Assembly (NCBI GenBank): GCA_024180945.1
Contig: JAKSGN010000003.1
Coordinates: forward strand, 2,790,001-2,854,000
Direction of reading: 5' to 3'
Length of the DNA stretch: 64,000 nt
Source: Macrophomina tecta
Lineage: Eukaryota; Ascomycota; Dothideomycetes; Botryosphaeriales; Botryosphaeriaceae
Shown: positions 21,551-33,273 of the stretch, piece after piece
Position numbering within the stretch: the stretch's first letter is position 1
Layout of the letters: every line of letters starts with the position of its first letter
Notes under the pieces: model-generated
Told to the model about the DNA's origin: nothing
Database searches by the model: none
Seen by the model: only the letters and a program-made list of their open reading frames with translations
Position numbers and translations under genes: made by a program

Positions 21551-22462
21551 GGAGAGACGGAGAGACCACTTCGTGCCACGCGAGGCCCTGAGGAGCGGAC
21601 TGCTCGTGGGGGAGTTGAAGCAGGTACCCAGCGGGCATGCATGTCCGGGGAGAATTGAGGGCATTTACGCCTGGAAGACCCCACTACGCCTATTCATTGC
21701 AGGGAAACGCCCTCTTTCCGGGGGCAACAGGCGTGGCAAGTAAAAGGCGGAAAGATGAAATTCGGCAAAAGAAAACCATCACAGACCAACGGGAGACACA
21801 CAGTAGCATACTATCCATTCTACCTTGTCCCCTATCTGCATTACTGCTGTCCTCCTACACCCATTCACGCACCTCTGACTCACCCATGTTCTCTCTTAAA
21901 GCCACCCATCTAGACTTTTGTCCTTTCCCTCACGCCCAGTGACCGAGCTCAGAAGGTGCAAACCCAAACCCAGATCAAAACGCCTTCCCCCGAAAAAAGG
22001 AAGTCCGCTGCAGTAAGACACAATGAAAACTTATATAAGAAGTGCGTGCTGTCCGCACCTATCCAATAAGAGACCTGCGAAGAGGAGAATTAAAGGAGGA
22101 AAAAAAAAAAAAAGGCCCAGCTTGATATGTTACAAGCCCAGTTGTGTATCCTCTGGGATCCTCGCTTCCTCCGTCCTTGCACATCCACGATCTCTGCGTA
22201 GCATGGCAATGCGGGCACCGCCATCAGCATGCTTCGAGCACCACGCCAGAAAGATACCGCTCAGCCGTCGTAAAGAAAAGACAGACGACGACAAAATCCA
22301 CCAGCAACAACTACAACCTCAAACCAGAACCCCGCCAGCGACAAGCGCTAGGGCAGAAATTAGGGGAGTTTCACTGCTGCCACAAACCAGGCCATCATCA
22401 CATGTCCGTCTCGCTCAAGCAGACAGACGCATCTTGACCTCGTCGCCCAATTCTTCCTCACT

Positions 22463-24382
22463 TCACGCAACATGCCCCCTCGCAGCCAACATTTCCTTTG
22501 CCTCAGGCAAACACAGCAATCCCTCCCTCTCCAACGCGGCCAAATCCCCACCTGCCTCGATGATCGCCCTGGCGGCGGCCTGACTCAGCCGTCTCCGCTT
22601 CTCCGCGGCTTCCTTCTCGCGGCGAGCCTTCGTCTTGCTGGAGCCAGACGGCGCGACGCCCGTCAGTATTTTGCGGCTGTCGTCAGGCGTATAGTTGACG
22701 AAGCCGACGGAGGCGGGGCGAGGAGTGACGGAGGGGCCGGTCGTCGAGGAGTGTGAGCTCGATTTGCGGCGGTGGTGGGAGCGGGGGCGCGAGGAGGGGG
22801 GCGGACAGGGCTGCGACGAGTCGCGGCGGGAGCGGGCGATGAAGGCGTGCTGGGGCATGGAGGAGGGGAGGTGGCCGAGGTTTTGAGGAGGCGAGGAGGT
22901 GGGGCTGCGGGAGGGAGGGGTGGTTTGCTGGTGGTGTATGTGCTGGGCAGCCGGGTGAGGATGAGTAGGCGGCGCCGAAGGCTGGTGGTTGAAGCTCGAG
23001 GTGTGCGGCATGGGCGCCGACGTGTACATATGTGAGGGGTACACGACCGGTGAAGATGTGGAGAAGGAGGCGTCGGGCGCATGTGCATCGAGCATGCTGT
23101 TCATGGATGACGGCTCGCATTGGATCATCAGGCCGTTTGTTGCCAGGTCAGACGGGGCTGTGCTGACAGCCATGAAGCCAGACCGGCCGTTGTGATACGT
23201 GTTGTGCTGTGAAGGCTGAGAGACGCTAGTATTGGCCCACCAAGGCTGAGGCTCTGCCCGGTCTTGCGAGTAATCAGACGAGGCTGAAAAACTGCCGAAG
23301 TCGAAAGCTGCGGTCGCGTTCTGGCTCCATGAAGATGAAGGAAGACGTGATGACTGGGGGGGTGTTTGCAATGCTTCGCTCAGGTCGTGTGTCAGGTAGG
23401 GGTTGTTCGAAGGGTCGTGTGGAGCGTGGAAGGATGACCTCGCACTGCTCGTTTCTTGCGTGGTAGGAGACGCGACGGGGGTCATCTGCACTGGCGCGCG
23501 ATTGGACTGGAAGTTTGAGAAGGAGAGTTGACGATCGATGTCTGTGACCTCGCCAGATGTGGTGTAAGACAGATTGGGGGAGAAGCTGTATCCATAGTTG
23601 TTCTCGCCTTGGGAGACTTTGGTAGATGGCGGGGGAGAAAGCGGAGGAGCACCGACTCGCTTGGCCCAGATCTCTTGATATCCGGTCCGGTATGGGGTTG
23701 AACGCATCATTTTGGGCGAGAAGCTGCCCTTGGAAACGGATCTCCTGATGACGGAAGGAGTCTGTCGTTTGCTGCCACGGATGGGAAGGCTATTGAATTT
23801 TTTGGGCTCACAAGTAGAGACAATTGGGCGTGGGGATGAAGGAGCAGAAAAAACGAAGGGGTCGGTAGGTACTTGAGGAGGACAGGAAGGCGGAGCGTCC
23901 AAGCTGAATAGTTCCGGAGCGGATGGCGCAGCCTTGCCACGGGAGTCTGGTAAGATCGAAGTCTGATTACCGTCGGGCGCGGCCGGGGCTACGTTTGAAC
24001 CAATATAGCCCCAGTCCTGCTGCCAGGCATCCTCTGGTTCGGTGTGCCTTGATGGGTCCCAATTGGGCATAGGCGAGGTTTTGGCCGCCGCGCTCCCATT
24101 CGAGGATGACGAGATGTCAAAGAAATTGACCAGGTCGTCAGAGTTGGTGCCCTCGCCCGTATTGTCGCTGCTAAGATCCAGCAGGTCGGCTTCGACATAC
24201 TGGTCAAAGAGCTGGTCGTATGGAACAGGCCAGCTGGACTCTTTGTCCGCGGGCCGGATTGGGAGGTCATCGAATTGCTGTCGCAGGAGGGCGATGTCGC
24301 CAGGCGGACGGCAGGATCGGCCTTGCACGTGATGCAGAGGGACTTGGCTGGAGGCTTGACGGACTGGCGGAGAGGGCGCCAT
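22463..24382 (-). CDS. wetA: Developmental regulator WetA
   Basis: Single exon, 639 aa. The C-terminal 70 residues carry the conserved WetA block: GFVNYTPDDSRKILTGVAPS, GSSKTKARREKEAAEKRRRLS and a helix with AARAIIEAGGDLAALEREGLL. The N-terminal region has the acidic DQLFDQYVEADLLDLSSD segment seen near the start of WetA proteins. The middle is Ser/Pro/Gln-rich and low complexity, with SPP/TPP sites. WetA acts late in conidiation, controlling spore wall maturation and trehalose accumulation, downstream of BrlA and AbaA. The frame begins 20-30 residues further upstream than the Aspergillus protein relative to the DLFDQY motif, so the exact start is open. Its upstream region has clustered AbaA- and BrlA-type sites. 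Family assignment firm. Confidence 0.93.
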   Translation of the reverse strand: MAPSPPVRQASSQVPLHHVQGRSCRPPGDIALLRQQFDDLPIRPADKESSWPVPYDQLFDQYVEADLLDLSSDNTGEGTNSDDLVNFFDISSSSNGSAAAKTSPMPNWDPSRHTEPEDAWQQDWGYIGSNVAPAAPDGNQTSILPDSRGKAAPSAPELFSLDAPPSCPPQVPTDPFVFSAPSSPRPIVSTCEPKKFNSLPIRGSKRQTPSVIRRSVSKGSFSPKMMRSTPYRTGYQEIWAKRVGAPPLSPPPSTKVSQGENNYGYSFSPNLSYTTSGEVTDIDRQLSFSNFQSNRAPVQMTPVASPTTQETSSARSSFHAPHDPSNNPYLTHDLSEALQTPPQSSRLPSSSWSQNATAAFDFGSFSASSDYSQDRAEPQPWWANTSVSQPSQHNTYHNGRSGFMAVSTAPSDLATNGLMIQCEPSSMNSMLDAHAPDASFSTSSPVVYPSHMYTSAPMPHTSSFNHQPSAPPTHPHPAAQHIHHQQTTPPSRSPTSSPPQNLGHLPSSMPQHAFIARSRRDSSQPCPPPSSRPRSHHRRKSSSHSSTTGPSVTPRPASVGFVNYTPDDSRKILTGVAPSGSSKTKARREKEAAEKRRRLSQAAARAIIEAGGDLAALEREGLLCLPEAKEMLAARGHVA

Positions 24383-25787
24383 GGCGGCGGGGCAGGATCA
24401 ACCGGTCTGGGAGGGGGCAACGAGGAAGGAAGGGCTGTACCTTGCAGGGTACCTTGCAGGACAACGTGGGTATCTCGCAGCGGTGCAAACATGCAAAGAA
24501 TCACGAGCGGCGAAAAACAAACAGAATCAAACGCGGAAGAAGATATATAGAGCAGAGGCCATGGGAGCCAGCCCCCGAGCTCTGGGAGACATTCCTGAGC
24601 GTTGGCGAGCAGACATAGGCGCAGCCCTCAGGAATGCTCGATCGAGAACTGCCGTGACTGGAGGACATGGGTTTGACGCGGGCACAAACCTCGCCAACTG
24701 GGCAAACTCGACAAACAATGCTGCGCAAGTAGAAGAGGCTGAACGGCGGGGCATTCTTGCCGCACATTGTCCGGCTGGTTAGGGGAGGTGGGGGGTCGGG
24801 CATTCCGCATGCAGCCACGTCGGCGCCGGCACGCAACGCCTAGCAGAAACCAGCCACAGCCCGCGCCAAGGCGTCAAGAGGTACGTCAGCTTCGGAGGAC
24901 CCAACGGGAATACAACCGATGGCTGCTAGCTCCCAAGGGGTCGCCGAGAGACCAGGTCTCGTCCGCGGCGAGCGCGCTGCAAAGAGTGGTAGCGGAGGGG
25001 ATGGCGCAAATGTCAGCGGACGATTGAAAGTTTAGCCACAGTCGAAGGTTGACGGCTAGTGATCCTCCCGCCATCATGCCGGCGACTAACTCCGGCCTCT
25101 TTTTTCTTCAGACGGCGAGGAATGCCGCAAACGGCGTGGCAGCGGAGAGGGGAATGCGAGCTAAGCCGGATGGACCAATGACGGCGGGCGATACCACATG
25201 GGCGAGACTCGATGAAAGGAATAAAAGAGAGGCGGAGAATCCGGCACAGCGGGCCAGCGTGCAGTCGTCCTTGAACAGGCTGTCATAGCTTCTGGTCTAT
25301 GCCAAGCGCAGCGGGAATCAGATCAGTTCATGATCTGAAACACAGGGCGAGTGAAGGGATGCTGGATCAGAACCGCACGAGTAGGATCCACGGTTAGCAT
25401 TGGGCAAATTCGAGGCAATGCTCAGCGTCCTCAGGCCATCCGGGCGGCAACTGGCGAGTGATGAGCGTAAGCGCAGCCAGCACGGCGGGCTGGGAGAGAA
25501 GGGGGGCGGAGGAGAGGGCACAGTAGACGGACGCGGCGAGCAGGGTCATGGGCAGGCGATGGGTGCTGGCAATGGCGAATGTGCGCGATCGCGACGCATG
25601 CTGTGGTGACGGTGGTGATGCGGGCGTCTGGTGTTGTTGGAGCAGTGGACGGCGGCGAGTAATGCAGGCGCTCGGATTGGCTGGCGGCATGTGAGGGAAA
25701 AGGCCGTCCATGATGTCAACGACTCTGCGACCAAAGATGAACACTCTGCAACGGACCCTTTGGCTGTTCCTCTCTCACCACCGCACA
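24383..25787. other. Divergent upstream region of wetA and sdh5
   Basis: 1.4 kb with no recognisable gene separating two divergently transcribed genes. The wetA-proximal 800 bases contain the regulatory motif cluster listed separately; open frames seen here have no domains. Confidence 0.55.
24590..25156 (-). promoter_or_regulatory. Cluster of AbaA-type (CATTCY) and BrlA-type sites upstream of wetA
   Basis: CATTCC/T occurs on the + strand at 24590-24595, 24752-24757 and 24801-24806, and on the - strand at 24631-24636, 25119-25124 and 25151-25156. Sequences fitting the BrlA element (C/A)(G/A)AGGG(G/A) lie at 24934-24940 (CAAGGGG) and 25146-25152 (AGAGGGG). AbaA and BrlA are the known upstream regulators of wetA in Aspergillus. 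Six hexamers in about 570 bases exceeds the fewer than one expected by chance. Confidence 0.55.
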
Positions 25788-26801
25788 ATGGCTTCCGCTC
25801 GTCTTGTCCTGCACTCCTCGCGTGCCGCTCTGGCTTTCTCGCGCCCGTTCGCCTCGTCGGCCGCGCGCTGCAAGGACCTCAATGAACGCGTCAACGATAC
25901 CACCCAGGAATGGCGCAAGAAGCAGCAGGAGAAGCCTCTCAATCCCCATTTGACCAACACCACCTCCACCGTCGCCAACGAAATGCCGTCTGTTGGCAAG
26001 CATGCGCCCCCGCCCGAAATGCTGTCCTCCGTCGACCCCAATTTCGTGCCCAAGGATGGGAAGCCCGCAAACACTGAGCGCATGACCGGCGGCACCCAAA
26101 AGCCCGCTCCGCAAGACGGCAACAATGCTGAGCTCGGCGTCGGCGAAATCGAGGGCGGCAAGTTCAGGATTGAGCCTATCCGCAGGGTTGGCGAGGACGC
26201 CAACACCATGAGGGCGAGGTTGATATGTCCGTCCCTCATTGCGCCTTCGACCTTGTGCTGCCCAAGCTAATGATGCTGCATCCTAGACCAGAGCCGGAAG
26301 CGCGGAATTCTCGAGTCTGACTTGCTCCTCTCTACCTTTGCTGATGCGAATCTCGGTTCCATGTCCCTCGAGCAGCTGAAGGAGTACGACCAGTTCCTCG
26401 ACGAGAACGACTGGGATATTTACTATTGGGCCACTCAGGAGCCCGCTCCAACCCCGCACGAGACGGCTGAGGGTGCTGGGTCTGAGATGGCCAACCCGTC
26501 CGCACAGGGCCGCGCCCCATCCAAGCCTGCTTCTGAGGAAACATGGCGCAATGGCCAGCCCAAGTCTGGCGAATGGGCACAGACGGTCGGCACTTTCAAG
26601 CCTGCCTACAGGCCTGTGCCGCAGCGCTGGAGGGATTCAGAAATCCTGAAAATGCTGAGGGAACACGTCAAGACACGCAGTGCAGGCGGTGTGCACCCAG
26701 GCGATGCCAAGGTGGATGGGCGGTCACTGAACCAAAGTGCAACTGGCACTGGTGGCGGTGGACTGGGCAGGATGCCTGAGCTGAAGACGTTCGACCAGTA
26801 A
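25788..26801 (+). CDS. sdh5: Succinate dehydrogenase flavinylation factor (Sdh5/SDHAF2)
   Basis: Two exons (25788-26226, 26287-26801; 60-nt intron with a GCTAATG-type branch region) give 317 aa. The joint restores the family core [18 protein letters not shown], then [20 protein letters not shown] and [14 protein letters not shown], the signature of the small helical proteins that attach FAD to the flavoprotein subunit of complex II. The N-terminus ([20 protein letters not shown], then FASSAAR) looks like a mitochondrial presequence. Residues about 200-317 form an extension after the core that yeast Sdh5 (162 aa) lacks; it ends in a Gly-rich segment. The donor site GTCCGT is weak, but only this joint keeps the conserved core. 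Confidence 0.92.
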
Positions 26802-27890
26802 CTCATTCCACCAGTACATTTGGTTGCGGGACGTTGCGCACACAATCCAGCACGTGTACAGACGCGCGGCTCGGGGGCGTGCACAACGCCAATTCATGTC
26901 TATATCTGTAGATCTCCTTGGCTGCTCAAATGGAACCCAGATTCTGGTTAGCACAATGCAGGAACCCACCTCTCGCGCGGAAATCGAGATTCGGTGGCGC
27001 CATGATGCGTGTTCCAGGTAATCCTGACGCTGCCAGCGAACGCCATCAAGAGCTCGGGTACGTGACTGAGAATGGAGCATGCATGGAAACATAGGATTCT
27101 GCGCACATGCCATCACTGTGAAGGTATCTTTGAAAGGAGTGGAGACCACATGGGCTTAGCGCACCCGTTATGGTAGCTGTGACGCATGAAGTGTGGCCGG
27201 TGGATGAGGCTGGGGTTGCTTCCGACGTCATCCTGAGCTGGAACTGCTGGAGATGGGAATCCGGGGATGCGGTCGGCTACGAGATGGCCTGAGCCGCGTC
27301 CAGCAAGATGATTTGCCGGGGCAGTGGCCGATCAGCCGATCAGCTGGAAGAGCGGGGCGAAGTTGTGTAGGGCGGGTGGGCGTCCAGAAGCAAAAGGCCT
27401 TGCTGCATCCGTGAGCTCCTTGTCAGAGGCATCAGCCATGGCACTCCCGAATCCTTCGCCAAAGCTGCATGCCACTGGCCCCGCATAACCTTCTGCACAT
27501 CTCTGTTGCCGCTGGACCCTGTCCTCGGTGCCATGGCCAACACAATTGAATCATCGTGGCTGTCGCCTGCCCGTCTTCGGTCCTGCCTCAGCCAGTCTGA
27601 AGCCCCGGGCCATCGAGGCCGCCGGGCGAAGCCCCGTCCCTTCGCCACGTACGAATTGCATCACGCGTGCTCCATCGTGAGTTTGCGCAACCATGTATCA
27701 CCCAGCGCCTCCAACAGTCCCTGCCGCCAAATAAAAGCTGCTGCCACGCGCTGATTTGCCTTCGTATTTCAGGACATCGTCCAATTGTCGCCTTGTTGTT
27801 CTCCGCCTGTTACAATTCGCACCCCTCTCAACTATTCCCTACCTGCTTTTCTCAAATCCATCTCTTTGTCTTCCTTCCCCACGATCCATC
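26802..27890. other. Intergenic region
   Basis: 1.1 kb with no recognisable gene. The last 150 bases are C/T-rich, fitting the leader of the SDR gene. Confidence 0.5.
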
Positions 27891-29730
27891 ATGTCTTTCC
27901 CCAATTCAGCTTGCCGTCTCTTGAAAGCGCACTCAAGATTGAGTCGCACTAGGCCCATTATCCCCATCAATCCCTCCCCCCGACCTTTGAGCACCCTCGC
28001 CACGAGCTGCTCTCCGCTGGCCTCTTACACCCGCACATCTTCAAGAGCACAGCCATGCAATATACCCTTTGGGCCACTGCTCTCGCAGAAGCCCGTCGCA
28101 AACCCGCGTTCGCAGAAAAGGCACAACTCGTATCACCTGTCCGATGCAGTTGGCCACAAAAAGCTCAAGGACTTCGACATTGAAGACGGCATCTACATCG
28201 TAACAGGAGGAGGCAGAGGCCTCGGCCTCTGTATGGCAGAGGCATTGGCAGAGGCTGGCGGAAAAGGTTGAGTATTTGTTTTCATCATCAGCACCACCCC
28301 CGTTCATGCCTTCCCGGGACTCCACTATGGCCCGTCGCTGTCGCATGCTTGCCCATATCTTGGACTGCAAGATATACCCTGGCGCTCGCCCTTCCAACAT
28401 GAAACCACCCGTAATTTCATTGCAACTTCGGCAGTGGATTGTTGGTGTTCGCCCCGGGCGAAGCAAGAAAAAAAGCACTTCGGTGGTCAAACGCGGATAC
28501 TTACGGATGCTTCGAGTGACTGCGCAATTCGATAGCAGTCAATTTCAAGATCCATAGGTATAATGTAGAAGCCACCGTGCTATATTGCAACGTCTTCGAC
28601 AGCTTTCGAGGCGTAAAAAGCCGGCATGGCTACCAGACCGCACGAACACCACCACCTCTCCTCGCACCGGTCACGGAAGGCTTACCTGGCGATCACCCAT
28701 CCACCCCAACATCACCATCGCATCATTCTACTACACAACAGCAAATCTCCCGCAATTCCAGACCCACAAAAATTCCCCAAAAGCAGTGTCGCAATATCCC
28801 ATACCCAACACGGGCAGAATCTCTGATCTGCAAAAAAAAAAAAAAAAAAAAAGCTGACAGCCGCCTTCTTGCATTTAGTCTACTGCCTCGACCGCCTCGA
28901 GCACCCGTCCGACGACTTCTACGCGGCCTCGCTGCGCATCCCGCCGTCCTTCGGCGGCTCGCTGCACTACGCCTGCGTCGACGTGCGCGACGCGCGCTCG
29001 CTCGACCGCGTCGTCGGCGCCATCGCGGACCGGCACCAGCGCCTGGACGGCGTCATCGCCGCGGCCGGCATCCAGCACCTCAAGGCGGCCATCGACTGCA
29101 GCGTCGAGGAGGTGCGTGAGATCATGGACGTCAACTACTCGGGCGTCTTCATGACCTGCGCCAGCGCCGCCCGCGCCATGTTCAAGTGGAACCCGGGCAA
29201 GCGCGACGGCGCGATGGTCATTATCGCGAGCATGAGCGGGAGTGTGGCGAACAAGGGGCTGATTTGTCCGGTGTATAATTCGAGCAAGGCCGCGCTGTTA
29301 CAGTTGACGAGGAATTTGGCGATGGAGTGGAGCTCGGTGGGAAGAGAGCACAAGGGTGGGTTGGGTGGAATCAGAGTGAATAGTTTGAGTCCGGGGCATA
29401 TTGTCACTGTAAGGCTATGCACAGCCCTGCACTCGGGGGTTGATAAGGATGCTAACGACAACCCTCAGCCGATGGTCAGAAAAAACTTCGAAGAGGTGCC
29501 GGGCCTCTGCGAGAAGTGGGAGCGCGAGAACATGATGGGCCGGCTGGCAAGACCCGAGGAATTCAAGGGCGCAGGCTTGTTCCTGCTTAGTAGGGCGAGC
29601 AGCTTCATGGTGCGTATCACCCAACTCCTTATTTTACCCGTTTTTCTTCCAGCAGTTTTGCATCAGTGCGGTGCTGACCTTCCAGACTGGCGCGAATCTC
29701 ATCATCGATGGCGGCCACACTGCATGGTAA
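27891..29730 (+). CDS. Short-chain dehydrogenase/reductase, probably mitochondrial
   Basis: Four exons (27891-28266, 28879-29408, 29469-29609, 29686-29730; introns 612, 60 and 76 nt) give 363 aa. The Rossmann motif TGGGRGLG is at 105-112, the AAAG-type structural motif in VIAAAGIQ, the catalytic Ser in IIASMSG, and Y258/K262 in YNSSK; RVNSLSPG and LIIDGGHTAW complete a classical SDR. The first 100 residues are an Arg/Ser/Pro-rich extension (MSFPNSACRLLKAHSRLSRT) that looks like a mitochondrial targeting sequence. The C-terminal half resembles fungal polyol dehydrogenases such as D-arabinitol 2-dehydrogenase, but the substrate cannot be read. The first intron is unusually long and holds an A run. 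The last two exons are fixed by the family's C-terminal motif. Confidence 0.88.
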
Positions 29731-32700
29731 GGCGCTGGCCGCCGATTCCGCACATCGTTTTCCTCTACGCATTTACGAAATTTCCCAATACGTCCGATTT
29801 ATCATGACTCGGCCGGCGTAGGCGCTAATTGCATGTTCGCAAAAGAGGCATTGCTTTGATTTCCCTTCCCATCTCTTGTCAAGCCTGTCGAAACCAGTGC
29901 CCACATCTTATGGTGTTCTGGATTTCCTTTCCTCTCTTTTCCTATTCTACTTTACTCAGGCTTTTCCCATCCCATCTGGTGTAGTAATAAGTGCTACGAC
30001 TTTCACGGCCAGCTCAGTAACCAATTCTTCTTGCAATATAAATATGCACACGTAGCGCAAGCTTTGGCATGCACTTCTCCTCCACAACGTCCCTCGTACC
30101 TCGCTTCCGGATCTCGTCGGCCGACCCATGCTCCTTACCCGCAAGCGCCCTAAATCATAGTTTGCGGGGGTGGCGTTGCATGGCGTGCATTGGAAAAGAG
30201 GGGAATCGGGGGGGTGCAGATGCGTGGCGGAGTCGGGAGGCGTCCAATCACATCCTACGGTCAGCAGCAAATAATCCTTGCAGCTGGCCGGGGGGAACCT
30301 TCGTGGTAAAGGGTCGCGAGATCCTGCATATCTGCCTCAAGCCAGGGCACTGATATCGAAAGGCGAGGCAGGTTTGGCGAGGAGGGGTATTTTGCGTATC
30401 CTGTTTGCTGGGACTCGCGGGGCTGGGCCTGGGCTGGGCGTGAGACGGGTCTTTCCAGCTGGTGCGTCGTGTGACTGCCAGCCATCTGCAGAGAAGAGGG
30501 GAATGTGCTGGGTGGAAGGTTGGACAGCAAACCTTGCGGGCCGTGTTAATCAAGCAGGTGTTCCTGAGACACTGATTCGTCGACACTTCTGGTCTCTAGT
30601 TGGAGCGCTTGAATCAACTGATATGGCACTCCTTCAAACTCCCATCACCCCTCGCCCACTGCGCGTTGATTTGACGCGTCCTGTTATAATGGAGACATAG
30701 TGAAGCAGCTCTGACAAGCGAGTTGGCAGGAGGTGTGTCCGGCTCCGGGACTTGGCTTTCGCCAGAGAATCTCTGTCGCTCCAGACGAGGCAGGTCTCCT
30801 CAAAGTCCCGTCAAACGACAGGGCTAATACAGATAGATGCCTTTACGCCTCGAAATATGGAGCAGTCAATGAATTCTGTCATCTCATATCTATAAGTTCC
30901 GGAACGATCAACAGCAAAAGTAAGGTAACGGGGAGATGAAGAGACACAAGCAAAATGAATGTGCCCGCCGGGAGAGATCCCCATTGGTGGTGATAAGCGA
31001 GTACAGATGGACAAATGGAGAGACATTCCCTGACATAAGCCCCATAAGGCCTTTATTAAGCGTATATACAGGGTGATTGGGCCAAGTCAAGACTTATACG
31101 TTTGCCTTTAGCCTCTGCGCCTATCATACATTCCCTGCAAGTTTGAAGGGGCTATCTCTGATTTCGCATGTGATGGCATATTTCAAGCTTTTGAGCACGA
31201 TTAATTAAGTTCATGTGCCTATGAACTTCATAATTTCCCCACATTCCGCGCCATCATGAACAGAATCGAGGACAGTCACAGCTATACATAACTCAAGTAG
31301 CCTTCTTCATGAGTTTCGGAAAGGAAAAAGATGGGTATTCTACAAGTAAGGCATAAGAATGGCGAGCAACATCAGCAGATGTACCGAAGGGGTAGCAGCA
31401 ACCCGGAAGGTAGAGCGCTGGACGCGGTGCTGCGGTAGGTTCCTGAAGGTCCCATTTTCAAAGGGTTAACCTGGCGAGCATCGTCGAGCTCAGTGCGCAA
31501 TGCTTTATTCTCTGCTTCCGTGGTGCCCTCTTTCTTTACAACTGGAACTTTGCCCAGCCAAGGTCGATGCGTAGTTTCCTGATCACCTCGTCCTCCTCTG
31601 CCTTCCTTGCAAGCCCGATCTTTGTCCAGTCCAGACAATTGTTGAGCGCCACGATCTCATGGCCCAAGCCCTTTCCCCGCATCATGCAAATCGCACCAAT
31701 AAGCAAGGCGCGTCAGCGCGAGCACTGGCTTAGTAGATCCGACATGGTGTGGGAAGTTGACGAAATCGACGCCAGCCTGGGCTTCGACGCGGGTGCGGTC
31801 GACGAAGACCTCCCAGTCAAACTCATATCCGACCATGTTTGAGTTGTTCGCCAGGTCTACGCTGCGCTAGGCATCTCGAGGTCGCTGCGCGTAGCTGGCG
31901 AATCCGCCGCGCGAGGCAGGCTCAAACTCTGGCGAGGATGCAGTTACGTGCACTGTCCATAACTTAGCAATGCTGCCAGCGATATAAGAGCCAAAAAGAC
32001 TTTGACGGGACTGGAGGCTCACTGTGAGATTTGTGCCTCCCTGCTCGACAGAGACGTGATATTTTGAACCACGCAGCAGTCGTAGCGCGAGGCGTTGTTG
32101 GGGCTCAGTTGTAAGAGCAGCATATAACGGAAGGCACGCAAACGGCCTACCGCGTCGCGGCTACCATAACAGTACAGCGAGCAATTAAATCTCAAGTCTT
32201 GGGGTTAGCGCGCAGGGGAAGCTGTGCAAAGGTCTTGATTCTCATATCTTTCTCTTTCTCTTGCCTCCATCCTCTTCTTCTTGTATTCCAACACCGCTCC
32301 AAGGCATCCTTCACGTGCGCTCCTGTTGATCTGATCTGAAATTACACGGCCGCTTTGTTACGGGAACCGAGGCTCAGCTCGTGGAACGTGCAGACGGGTG
32401 TATGGCCATTTTCGAGATCGCTTCCGAGATGCAGGATGAAGAGGATCTGATGCAGAGGCTCAGAAGCCAATTCACATCGCTCAGTTGTTTGATGGAGATG
32501 CAGGCACAGTCTAATTCCCTTCGAACGGCCATCGCCCTCCTCTGACAAGGAAAGAGATGGAACACGCCCTGCGACCGGCCGCTCTGCGGGCATGTTTGCA
32601 CACGGCGAGCCCAGTTGCTCGGACCGCCAGCAGCAGGAGCATGGCTTTTTATCGAATCTCTTGGCTTACGAAGTGGGACCCAGGAAAACCGGACACGCGC

Positions 32701-33273
32701 TATTCACCTTCAGGCTATGAATTCCTTCGAGGCTGCGGTCGCATCGCGCGCCTCCAGACTTTAAACGGTTCAACAGCACGACCGCATTCACAATGCCCCG
32801 CCTCGAGACGTGGAAGATCGGCTTCATTTCAGAACGCGCTCAAATATGAGGGATTACAATCAGTAGTTGAAGCATTTATTCGGACGCAAGTGGAAGGGGC
32901 TGGTATTTCCAGGCGCTTGATCGTCTGGAGTTAAAGCATTCATCCGGATGATCACGAACCCAACTAGCATATCCTGAAGATAGCTTGAGCATAAGAAGGT
33001 GGAGCTAGATGCTAAACGAGCTCAAAATTGACTTTGCTAGCTCTGGTGCGTTGACAGAGGTGATGGGGATGTTGGTTGTCTAACGAGAGATCCAATGGTC
33101 GTTTGGTGTCGCGTGCTACACGGGCGACCGCAGAGACCCGTCGTGCAGCAAAATGGCGCTCGGGCCAGGCAGTTTTCTCGCTCATCAGCCATCAAACCAC
33201 GCGCGCCGCAACACCTCGAGCATTGGCACTCTTCTATCCCCCAGCCAATGCCCCAGCGTCCCAATCTGTCAGC
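29731..33273. other. Gene-poor region with one decayed reading frame
   Basis: 3.5 kb without an intact gene. The part from 30900 to 32340 is visibly more AT-rich than its surroundings in places and holds the decayed frame listed separately. The right end is the mrpl20 promoter. Confidence 0.5.
31480..32170 (-). pseudogene. Decayed protein-coding gene of unknown family
   Basis: On the - strand a protein-like frame runs from about 32170 to 31657, broken by a TAG at 31867-31869. It includes GTNLTVSLQSRQSLFGSYIA, GGFASYAQRP and then VGYEFDWEVFVDRTRVEAQ and DFVNFPHHVGSTKPV. A shifted frame then continues with GLGHEIVALNNCLDWTKIG and ARKAEEDEVIRKLRIDLGW to a TAA at 31536-31538, and the third frame continues with KKEGTTEAENKALRTELDDA. 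The handing over of amphipathic, charged sequence between frames is what frameshifts in a former gene produce. I do not recognise the family. Confidence 0.4.

Larger units (their letters stand above)
19017..22462. other. Long gene-free region downstream of the aspartic protease and wetA
   Basis: 3.4 kb lying 3' to both flanking genes. I see no convincing coding exon. It holds simple sequence: an A run at 19559-19570, an A-rich patch around 20760-20805, a 25-base C run at 20907-20931 and a GA dinucleotide tract at 21509-21549. Part of it is presumably 3' untranslated sequence of wetA. Confidence 0.5.
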
